DNA of 9,999 nucleotides from Candidatus Pacearchaeota archaeon (GTDB lineage Archaea; Nanobdellota; Nanobdellia; Pacearchaeales; GW2011-AR1): assembly GCA_023140635.1 (NCBI GenBank), contig JAGLLG010000029.1, positions 1-9,999 of the forward strand, in the 5' to 3' direction. The position numbers were made by a program, and so were the translations under genes. The notes under the pieces are model-generated. The model searched no databases. It was not told where the DNA came from and saw only the letters and a program-made list of their open reading frames with translations. Shown piece by piece: positions 1 to 5,331 of this stretch (position 1 is the first letter of the stretch; each line of letters starts with the position of its first letter).

Positions 1-549
1 GATAGGGGAAATCAGATAAAAGAGGTAGAAGTAAAGGCTGGATATAAAATGCCCCTTGGAGATAATTCTAGTGTTACACTATATGGGGGATCTGGATATA
101 GGAGAGTTGAAGATAAAGGTTCTGGGATGAGTTCTTGTGTTGGAGATCAAAAATATCATGCTTATGATAGGGAAAATGAACTTTTTTATATGCTTGGAGG
201 GGTTGAGACAAAGATAGAGATGGACTCTGGGTGGTTTTATGGGGTTGATCTGAAGGGTAAATGGTTGTTAAAGGGTACTCAGACAAGTTCATTTGATGAC
301 AATCATTCTACATATCCTGAAGTAAAAAATACTCAGAAAAAAGGGGCTGGAATAAAAGCTTCAGTGGAAATTGGGAAAAAGACTAAGTTAGGAGATTTTT
401 CTGTTGAACCTTATGTTGATTATTGGATAATTGGATGTTCAGAGCCAGCAGATGCAAGAATAAGAATAGCTGATGAATGGGTAAATCCTGTTTATGAACC
501 TGGGAATAATACTCTTGAAGCAGGAGTTAATTTTGTCTGGAAGTTTTAG
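1..549 (+). CDS. C-terminal part of an outer-membrane-type beta-barrel protein (partial)
   Basis: The reading frame is open from base 1, so the gene enters from the left and its true start and any signal peptide are outside; the Met at 49 is probably internal. The visible 182 residues form a run of amphipathic strands with alternating small/polar and aromatic residues (about 6-19, 24-37, 59-75, 77-91, 115-130, 132-146, 169-182), separated by polar loops. The protein ends in GVNFVWKF: hydrophobic residues at positions 1, 3, 5 and 7 from the end and a terminal Phe, as in the BamA-recognised last strand of Gram-negative outer-membrane proteins. The motif YEPGNNTLEAG just before it also resembles barrel proteins of Gram-negative bacteria (from memory). 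Pore or surface function cannot be told. It ends 3 bases before the end of the convergent thrS. Codon use is AT-rich like the neighbours. A plain secreted beta protein is the alternative. Confidence 0.6.
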   Translation, partial: DRGNQIKEVEVKAGYKMPLGDNSSVTLYGGSGYRRVEDKGSGMSSCVGDQKYHAYDRENELFYMLGGVETKIEMDSGWFYGVDLKGKWLLKGTQTSSFDDNHSTYPEVKNTQKKGAGIKASVEIGKKTKLGDFSVEPYVDYWIIGCSEPADARIRIADEWVNPVYEPGNNTLEAGVNFVWKF

Positions 550-552
550 TTT

Positions 553-2253
553 TTATTTTCTTTCTTTAATTTCGTTTTTAAGTTTCTCAATAAATTCATC
601 TAAATCCATAGTTATAATTTCTTTTGAATCTCTTGCTTTAACTGCTATTTTGTTTCCGTCTTTTTCTTTTTCACCAATTGTGACGAGGTAATTGAATCTT
701 TGAATTTGGGCGTCTCTTGCTTTCTTTCCTATTGATTCGTTTTTGTCATTAAGTTCTACTTCAAATCCTGCGTCGAATAATTTTTGATAGATTTCGTTAG
801 CATAATTTTTAACGTCGTCGTTCATAGTCATTACTTTAATCTGGTTTGGAGATAGCCATAATGGGAATTTTCCATCGATGTGTTCTGTATAAATTCCTAA
901 AAATCGTTCTATGCTCCCATAAATTACTCTATGAAGCATAATTGGTCGCTTGCTATTTCCTTTTTCGTCGGTGTATTCAAGTTCGAATCTTTCAGGGAGT
1001 GCCATGTCTAATTGAATTGTGGAACATTGCCAGGTTCTTTTTAGAGAATCATTAATATGGAAATCTATTTTAGGTCCGTAAAATGCTCCATCTCCCTTAT
1101 TGATTACATATTTCATCTTTCTTGTTTTTAGTACTTCTTCTAGTGCTGCTTCTGCCAGATCCCAGAATTTTTTAGAACCTATTTTTTTCTTTGGACGAGT
1201 AGATAATTCTATATGATCTATTTTAATATCAAATGTGGAAAATAGTTCAATTGTGATGTCTATGATTTTTTCTATTTCGTCTTTTAGTGTTTCTCCTGTA
1301 CAAAAAATATGGGCATCGTCCTGAGTGAATTGAACTACTCTCATTAATCCACCTAATACTCCTGAGAGTTCTTTTCTATGGACTTCACCGAGTTCGCAGG
1401 TTCTTAATGGTAGCTCTCGATAGGATTTAGGAGAGGTTTTGTATACAAGCATTCCTCCAGGACAATTCATCGGTTTGATAGCGAATTCCCTGTTTTCGTA
1501 TTCTGTTGTGAACATACTTTCCCTGAATTTTGACCAATGTCCAGATATTTCCCAAAGTTTTTTGTCGAGGATCTGTGGTGTTGAAATTTCGGAGTATCTA
1601 TTTGTTCTGTGAATTTCTCTCCAATACTCAATTAACTTATTCTTAAGATGAAGACCTTTTGCGTGCCAGAATACCATTCCTGGAGCGGAACTATTAAAAC
1701 TCCATAAGTCCATTTTCCTTCCGATTATTCTGTGGTCATTTTCTTTTATTTTTGAAGTGTCTAGTTTTGATTTTTGAAGTTGGTGTAGCAGTCGACTTCG
1801 TTCTTCGTCGGTTAATTCTTCTTCTACTAGTGTATTTCCTTCGACTGTGAATTTCCGAGAAAGTTCTGATAGTGGATGGCCTTTTACTTTTAGCTCGAAT
1901 GTTTTATAGTAGCCGAAAGGAGCTTGGATTACTTTGAACTTTTTTAATTGTTTTGCAGCATCGTTTAGCATTTGAACTGCGATCTTTGGTTTTCCTAGAT
2001 TAGTTGATAAATGTGCGTAGGGATATAGTACAATGTTTTCTGTTTTGACGTCCGTTGAGATCTTTTCTATGTCTTCGATTAATTTTTTTAGTGTTTCTTT
2101 TGAATCCCCTTTTTCTATAGCGACCATTACTACAAGACAATTTTTTGATTCACCCTCGAGCTTTTGGTTTGGTGCTATTTCATCGATAGATTTTAGTGCT
2201 TTTTTTAAGGCCTTGAAATTGATATAATCACAGTGTAGATTTAATGTTTTCAT
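553..2253 (-). CDS. thrS: Threonyl-tRNA synthetase, archaeal type
   Basis: Charges tRNA-Thr with threonine in the cytoplasm and removes mischarged serine. It has 566 residues, slightly shorter than usual archaeal enzymes. Residues 1-140 are the archaeal DTD-like editing domain, with YPYAHLS at 77-83 and PFGYYK at 112-117; Lys117 matches the catalytic lysine known in Pyrococcus. A linker (140-200) leads to the class II catalytic core: zinc ligands Cys264 (MNCPGG), His315 (DDAH) and His441 (LHR), motif 2 around Arg293, and motif 3 HRVIYGSIERFLG at 441-453. The anticodon-binding domain covers about 470-566. All key residues are present, so it should be active. The start at 2253 is set by a palindromic TATA box centred 25.5 bases upstream, which implies a leaderless mRNA. 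It diverges from the ATPase gene and converges with the barrel gene. Confidence 0.97.
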   Translation of the reverse strand: MKTLNLHCDYINFKALKKALKSIDEIAPNQKLEGESKNCLVVMVAIEKGDSKETLKKLIEDIEKISTDVKTENIVLYPYAHLSTNLGKPKIAVQMLNDAAKQLKKFKVIQAPFGYYKTFELKVKGHPLSELSRKFTVEGNTLVEEELTDEERSRLLHQLQKSKLDTSKIKENDHRIIGRKMDLWSFNSSAPGMVFWHAKGLHLKNKLIEYWREIHRTNRYSEISTPQILDKKLWEISGHWSKFRESMFTTEYENREFAIKPMNCPGGMLVYKTSPKSYRELPLRTCELGEVHRKELSGVLGGLMRVVQFTQDDAHIFCTGETLKDEIEKIIDITIELFSTFDIKIDHIELSTRPKKKIGSKKFWDLAEAALEEVLKTRKMKYVINKGDGAFYGPKIDFHINDSLKRTWQCSTIQLDMALPERFELEYTDEKGNSKRPIMLHRVIYGSIERFLGIYTEHIDGKFPLWLSPNQIKVMTMNDDVKNYANEIYQKLFDAGFEVELNDKNESIGKKARDAQIQRFNYLVTIGEKEKDGNKIAVKARDSKEIITMDLDEFIEKLKNEIKERK

Positions 2254-2274
2254 ACTAGAGTTAAAACGAAAGAA

Positions 2275-2282
2275 TTTATAAA
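2275..2282. promoter_or_regulatory. Palindromic TATA box TTTATAAA, probably shared by thrS and the ATPase gene
   Basis: TTTATAAA is its own reverse complement. On the minus strand its centre (2278.5) lies 25.5 bases upstream of the thrS ATG, the spacing of an archaeal TATA box to a leaderless start. On the plus strand the same box would place transcription start near 2304, giving the ATPase mRNA a leader of about 53 bases. The minus-strand use is well supported by spacing; the bidirectional use is an inference. Confidence 0.65.
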
Positions 2283-2302
2283 GATTTGTGCCGTGTTTTG
2301 TG

Positions 2303-2331
2303 TAACGTGTAAGTTCGAGGAACTTTCGTTA
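2303..2331 (+). promoter_or_regulatory. Stem-loop or dyad at the predicted 5' end of the ATPase mRNA
   Basis: An outer pair of arms, TAACG (2303-2307) and CGTTA (2327-2331), encloses a perfect inner hairpin, AAGTTC-GAG-GAACTT (2311-2325), with a small asymmetric internal loop. That makes 11 base pairs in 29 bases. If transcription starts near 2304 the hairpin would cap the transcript, leaving the Shine-Dalgarno site single-stranded. It could equally be a DNA operator for a dimeric regulator. Confidence 0.45.
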
Positions 2332-2342
2332 TTATTTTATAT

Positions 2343-2350
2343 GGAGGTGA
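2343..2350 (+). promoter_or_regulatory. Strong Shine-Dalgarno site GGAGGTGA of the ATPase gene
   Basis: GGAGGTGA ends 6 bases before the ATG at 2357 and fixes this start. It stands out because most other promoter-proximal genes here appear leaderless and carry no such site, so this gene is translated from a mRNA with a real 5' leader. Confidence 0.8.
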
Positions 2351-2356
2351 ATAAAG

Positions 2357-3082
2357 ATGGCAGGGATGGTGGATAGATGTCCTACAGGTGTTGCAGGTTT
2401 TGATAAGCTTTGCCAAGGAGGTTTTGTAAGAAATTCGGACAATTTAATTGTTGGTGGACCTGGTTCTGGAAAGAGTACGTTTCTTTTGCAATTTCTTTGG
2501 AATGGGGCTATGCAGTTTGGAGAGAATGGGCTTTATTGTTCGTTTGAACCTGATATTGTAGATACGTTGAATGATGCTATGGCTTATGGTTGGGATTTCT
2601 CGAAGCTGAGTGGTGAAGGGAAGATCAAGTTTATGAGGTTTGCTCCACAAACTTCTATTGAAGATTTAAAATCTGAATTAACAAGTGTGATTGCGCGGAA
2701 TAATATTAAGAGAATTTGTTTTGATCCTATTTCAGTTTTGGCGTTGAATCTTAGTGAGAAAGGGAAGATTAGGCAAACTATTTTTGATTTGTCGTCGCTG
2801 ATGAAACGATTGAAGGTGACTACGATTTTTAGTGATGAGAGTCTTGAGGAGGGTTGGATAAGTGGGGTTAGTAATGGTGATTGGACGAAGACAGATATTT
2901 TGAGGTTTCTTTCGGATTCGGTTAGTGTGTTTTATGAGTCTGGAATTGCAGGTGTTAGTGATCGGGCTGTCCGGATTGCGAAGATGAGGAGAACAGCGCA
3001 TGAGAGAAAGGCTGTTGGGATGACTATTGGTGATAAAGGTATCGAAATTCTTGGAAGTGCTAGTGTTGTTACGAAAGAATAG
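2357..3082 (+). CDS. KaiC/Rad55-like RecA-superfamily ATPase, single domain
   Basis: Cytoplasmic P-loop ATPase of 241 residues, one RecA fold. The opening RCPTGVAGFDKLCQGGF is the usual KaiC-family lead-in. Walker A is GGPGSGKST at 33-41 (Lys39), the catalytic-type glutamate follows a strand at CSFEP (Glu64), and Walker B is RICFDP with Asp123. The C-terminal stretch MRRTAHERKAVGMTIGDKGI (210-229) matches the KaiC ending 'RGT.H......I...GI'. Such single-domain proteins are common in archaea, as regulators, recombination paralogues or partners of signalling and motility machines; the specific partner here is unknown. The start is fixed by a strong Shine-Dalgarno site. Its last five codons and stop, plus the promoter behind it, recur as a non-coding copy at 3766-3812. 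Confidence 0.88.
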   Translation: MAGMVDRCPTGVAGFDKLCQGGFVRNSDNLIVGGPGSGKSTFLLQFLWNGAMQFGENGLYCSFEPDIVDTLNDAMAYGWDFSKLSGEGKIKFMRFAPQTSIEDLKSELTSVIARNNIKRICFDPISVLALNLSEKGKIRQTIFDLSSLMKRLKVTTIFSDESLEEGWISGVSNGDWTKTDILRFLSDSVSVFYESGIAGVSDRAVRIAKMRRTAHERKAVGMTIGDKGIEILGSASVVTKE

Positions 3083-3110
3083 TTACAGATAGGAAAGTTT
3101 AAAAAGGATT
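3064..3110 (+). repeat. 47-bp direct repeat, copy 1 (ATPase 3' end plus promoter)
   Basis: Matches 3766-3812 without gaps at 43 of 47 positions; the first 24 bases are identical and all four differences are A/G transitions. It holds the last codons of the ATPase gene (GTT GTT ACG AAA GAA TAG) and the TATA box of the hydrolase gene. A weaker second match, 3121-3130 with 3823-3832 (9 of 10), covers the start codons, so similarity may originally have reached position 3130. Confidence 0.95.
3098..3105 (+). promoter_or_regulatory. TATA box of the SleB-like gene
   Basis: TTTAAAAA, centred at 3101.5, preceded by a purine-rich BRE-like GGAAAG. It lies 25.5 bases before the ATG at 3127, which therefore would be at or next to the transcript's 5' end. 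This favours ATG 3127 over the TTG at 3121. Confidence 0.7.
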
Positions 3111-3126
3111 ATTTTTTGGGTTGTTT

Positions 3127-3732
3127 ATGGGAAAGATTAGTAATTTTATTGTGGTTGCTGCTATTACGGGTGCGACCTTGGTTGGAGGATTTTATCCTAT
3201 GAAAACGTTTGCGCAAGAGAAGGTTGGAAGATTATGTCAGGATAGTTTGGAGAGTAAAGTTTCAAATGTATCTGATTTAGCTGAAGAAACGAGTCAAGTT
3301 TTTTCTATGAAGGAGCGTCGGGAGATACAAAAAATTCTTTATGCTGAAGCGGCTAATCAGAGTTCGCAGAATAGACGTCTTGTTGTGAAATGTATTTTGA
3401 ATCGGGTATCGCATAAAGATTATCCGAATGACATTTATTCGGTGATACACCAGAGGAATGCATTTTCTTGCACATTTGATGGAAACAAACTTTGGGGACA
3501 AGCTAGTGGGGAAATTCCTATGAACGGTTATGAGAGAAAGGTTTTTGATGGGTGTGGGGAGGATACTAGAGAAGTTCTTGATGGATTCAAAATTGGGATT
3601 CCTAGGGAATCTGAGATTGTTGCTTATAGGGATATTTCTATTGAAAAGCCTAATAGCACTTATTGGAATTCTTTAGAAAAGATTTATGAATCTGAAAGAT
3701 TGGTATTTTATGTTCCTAAATCTGTTGAATAG
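3127..3732 (+). CDS. Secreted SleB-type cell-wall hydrolase
   Basis: Of 201 residues; the start at 3127 is chosen from TATA spacing. Residues 1-29 are a signal peptide (hydrophobic 6-22, probable cleavage TFA|QE after Ala29). A linker leads to a SleB/Hydrolase_2 domain at about 62-198: IQKILYAEAANQSSQNRRLV (67-86) with the presumed catalytic Glu74, then CILNRVSHKDYPNDIYSVIH (89-108) and NAFSC (111-115), and a closing RLVFY (191-195) like the family's NHVFY. In bacteria this family are lytic transglycosylases that cut spore-cortex or septal peptidoglycan. Archaea lack peptidoglycan, so the substrate would be a bacterial wall or something different. Cys37, Cys89, Cys115 and Cys143 could form disulfides outside the cell. 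The gene sits between two copies of a 47-bp direct repeat, which suggests late arrival. Domain call is firm; substrate is inference. Confidence 0.8.
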   Translation: MGKISNFIVVAAITGATLVGGFYPMKTFAQEKVGRLCQDSLESKVSNVSDLAEETSQVFSMKERREIQKILYAEAANQSSQNRRLVVKCILNRVSHKDYPNDIYSVIHQRNAFSCTFDGNKLWGQASGEIPMNGYERKVFDGCGEDTREVLDGFKIGIPRESEIVAYRDISIEKPNSTYWNSLEKIYESERLVFYVPKSVE

Positions 3733-3765
3733 ATTTATCTGTAATTGAGTTATTAAACGTTATAA

Positions 3766-3812
3766 TGTTGTTACGAAAGAATAGTTACAAATAGAAAGGT
3801 TTAAAAGGGATT
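3766..3812 (+). repeat. 47-bp direct repeat, copy 2 (ATPase 3'-end fossil plus promoter)
   Basis: Begins 702 bases after copy 1 and matches it at 43 of 47 positions. Here the five codons and stop copied from the ATPase gene lie in non-coding DNA, so this is the derived copy of that part. Its TATA box drives the next gene. Sequence upstream of 3766 shows no similarity to that upstream of 3064, so the left edge is sharp. Confidence 0.95.
3800..3806 (+). promoter_or_regulatory. TATA box of the 103-residue membrane protein gene
   Basis: TTTAAAA with a BRE-like GAAAG just upstream. The first base is 29 bases before the ATG at 3829, the same distance as in repeat copy 1 (3098 to 3127). This supports ATG 3829 rather than the TTG at 3811, and a leaderless transcript. 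Confidence 0.7.
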
Positions 3813-3828
3813 GCTTACTAGATTCTTT

Positions 3829-4140
3829 ATGGTAACACTTAAACAGATAGTTGCAGGAGCAGGCATTGTTGTATTAGCCGGAGGAGCGTATTTAAATGGT
3901 AGTGGAATTTTGACTGAGAAAAAAGATTTGATTTATCAAGGATATCATGCTAATAAAACTGAGGGTGTTAATTCATTAGTTTTTGATGGGAAGTCTTTTG
4001 CAGAGAGAATTGGGAATCCAGATTTGAGAATTAATGGGAATCCTTATGGGCTTAAAATTGGTGAAAAGTATGATGTTGAAGTTAAATCTCCGAGATGGTT
4101 TGGAGAAGATGTGGCAGTTTCTGTAGAGCGAAGTGATTAA
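3829..4140 (+). CDS. Small membrane-anchored or secreted protein of unknown function
   Basis: I do not recognise the family. The protein has 103 residues. Residues 6-24 are one hydrophobic segment (IVAGAGIVVLAGGAYL), either a signal anchor or an uncleaved signal peptide with no clear AxA site. Residues 30-103 form a small, charged, beta-rich domain without cysteines; GNPDLRINGNPYGLKIGEKYDVEV (62-85) reads as a short beta-sandwich or barrel core, and the end WFGEDVAVSVER is another strand. It would face the outside. The start is set by TATA spacing. Its promoter is a duplicate of the one in front of the hydrolase gene, so the two are probably expressed alike. The stop overlaps that of trpS on the other strand: the four bases TTAA supply TAA to both genes. 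Confidence 0.65.
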   Translation: MVTLKQIVAGAGIVVLAGGAYLNGSGILTEKKDLIYQGYHANKTEGVNSLVFDGKSFAERIGNPDLRINGNPYGLKIGEKYDVEVKSPRWFGEDVAVSVERSD

Positions 4141-5255
4141 TCTTTAAAGATAAATTTATCGACTTGTTTATCAGCATTCAATCTTCTTTCTTGATGTTCA
4201 GATAAAACCGTGTTTATTTTTTCAATTAATATTTTTTTGACTTCTCCAGAGAGCAATCCCCCCTTAGAATACTTGTCATAAATCTCAGATAGTTTTTTAT
4301 CATCTTCTTCAAAATATTTTAACCATTGGCAGGCTACGTCGATTTCTATGTCTCCACCTTTTTCCCGATGTTCTTCGATTGTATCCTTTCCTCCACTGAA
4401 GGCGTATTTGTTAATTTTCTTTTTAACAGTCTTTGCGTCGTCTGTCATTAGAATTGTTTTGCCTGAGTTTGAACTACTTGATTTTCCTACGGTTCCAGTT
4501 AGCGGAGACATGAATTTTGCGTGTATAATTGAAGGCTTTTTGTGTCCGAGTTTTTCTACTACATCTCTTGATACTCTGAAGTGCGGGTCTTGGTCGACGC
4601 CCATGGGAATTAGGCAATATTTGTTTTCATTATTTAGGATGTTTGGAAGGAAGCATGGGACTGTTTGCATTGCGGTGTAAAAAATGCTTCCGATGTTTTC
4701 TGAGTCTGTGAAACCGAACGCGGCTTTTATTGTAGAGAAAGTTATTTTTTTTGCAACTTTAATTGCTTCAGGATAGAGGATTCCTGCATGTTTTGTGTTG
4801 ATTAAGAAGTGGGTTTTCTCCGGGTTGAAACCTATTGCGATTACATCTCGCATGTTGTCTTTTGTCCATTCTTGGATTTCTTCATACGTCATATCTTTGT
4901 GCAGGAATTTTTCGTCATCGGTAAATTGAAACCATAGTTCTACGTCGAATTTGTCTTGAAACCATTTTGTAAAACTCCAGATTGAGTAATGTCCTAAGTG
5001 AACTGGTCCGCTTGGTGCAACGCCAGTGTATAAAAAAAACTTTTCTCCTTTTTCGTAGGCATCGAGAACTTTCTCTAAGTCTCTGTGAGCAAAGAAAATT
5101 CCTCGTCTTAGATATGGGTGAACTTCTCCAGCGATTGCTTCAATTCTTTTTAGAAGTTTTTTATCTATTGGTTTAATACCGAATTCCGAGATGAGTCTGT
5201 GGTAATCTACTTTCCCTTCTACGCTATAAGGGTTTACCTCCATCTTTTTAACCAT
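4137..5255 (-). CDS. trpS: Tryptophanyl-tRNA synthetase, archaeal/eukaryotic type
   Basis: Charges tRNA-Trp in the cytoplasm. It has 372 residues, typical for the archaeal type. An N-terminal patch VNPYSVEGKVDYHRLISEFG precedes the class I Rossmann core. The HIGH-type signature is PSGPVHLGH at 81-89; the tryptophan pocket region contains FTDDEKF (111-117) and GVDQDPHFRVSRD (219-231), both usual for this type. The second signature, normally KMSAS or KMSSS, reads KSSSS (258-262): lysine is kept but the methionine is serine. The loop ends in ILMTDD, as expected. The helical anticodon domain covers about 275-372. The start at 5255 agrees with a TATA box centred 24.5 bases upstream, so the mRNA is probably leaderless. 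It is divergent from the receptor gene and shares its stop region with the small membrane protein gene. Confidence 0.95.
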   Translation of the reverse strand: MVKKMEVNPYSVEGKVDYHRLISEFGIKPIDKKLLKRIEAIAGEVHPYLRRGIFFAHRDLEKVLDAYEKGEKFFLYTGVAPSGPVHLGHYSIWSFTKWFQDKFDVELWFQFTDDEKFLHKDMTYEEIQEWTKDNMRDVIAIGFNPEKTHFLINTKHAGILYPEAIKVAKKITFSTIKAAFGFTDSENIGSIFYTAMQTVPCFLPNILNNENKYCLIPMGVDQDPHFRVSRDVVEKLGHKKPSIIHAKFMSPLTGTVGKSSSSNSGKTILMTDDAKTVKKKINKYAFSGGKDTIEEHREKGGDIEIDVACQWLKYFEEDDKKLSEIYDKYSKGGLLSGEVKKILIEKINTVLSEHQERRLNADKQVDKFIFKD

Positions 5256-5275
5256 AGTAATTTAGCCCCGAGAGA

Positions 5276-5283
5276 TTTATAAA
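5276..5283 (-). promoter_or_regulatory. TATA box of trpS
   Basis: TTTATAAA, the same palindromic octamer as in front of thrS, centred 24.5 bases before the trpS ATG. The two synthetase genes thus share the same core promoter word and a leaderless layout. Confidence 0.7.
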
Positions 5284-5302
5284 ACTGTTGTTTACAATAA
5301 TA

Positions 5303-5310
5303 TTTAAATA
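5303..5310 (+). promoter_or_regulatory. TATA box of the receptor gene
   Basis: TTTAAATA centred at 5306.5, which is 25.5 bases before the ATG at 5332. This chooses ATG 5332 over the in-frame GTG at 5311 and ATG at 5317, which would overlap or lie too close to the box. Confidence 0.65.
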
Positions 5311-5331
5311 GTGAAAATGTGTATTGTGTGT

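Noticed and set aside
2266..2275. Ten-base match ACGAAAGAAT upstream of thrS to the direct repeat
   Set aside because: Short, AT-rich, and the flanks do not match; likely chance.
3121..3126. TTG start for the hydrolase at 3121 (and likewise TTG 3811 for the small protein)
   Set aside because: TATA spacing points to the ATGs at 3127 and 3829 in both repeat copies, and neither TTG has a ribosome site.
3752..3766. Possible palindromic operator around AACGTT before repeat copy 2
   Set aside because: Only the central 6 bases pair properly; the arms have mismatches.
5311..5331. Longer receptor start at GTG 5311 or ATG 5317
   Set aside because: These codons lie beside the TATA box at 5303-5310, and the Met at 5332 gives a clean signal peptide at the standard distance from the box.
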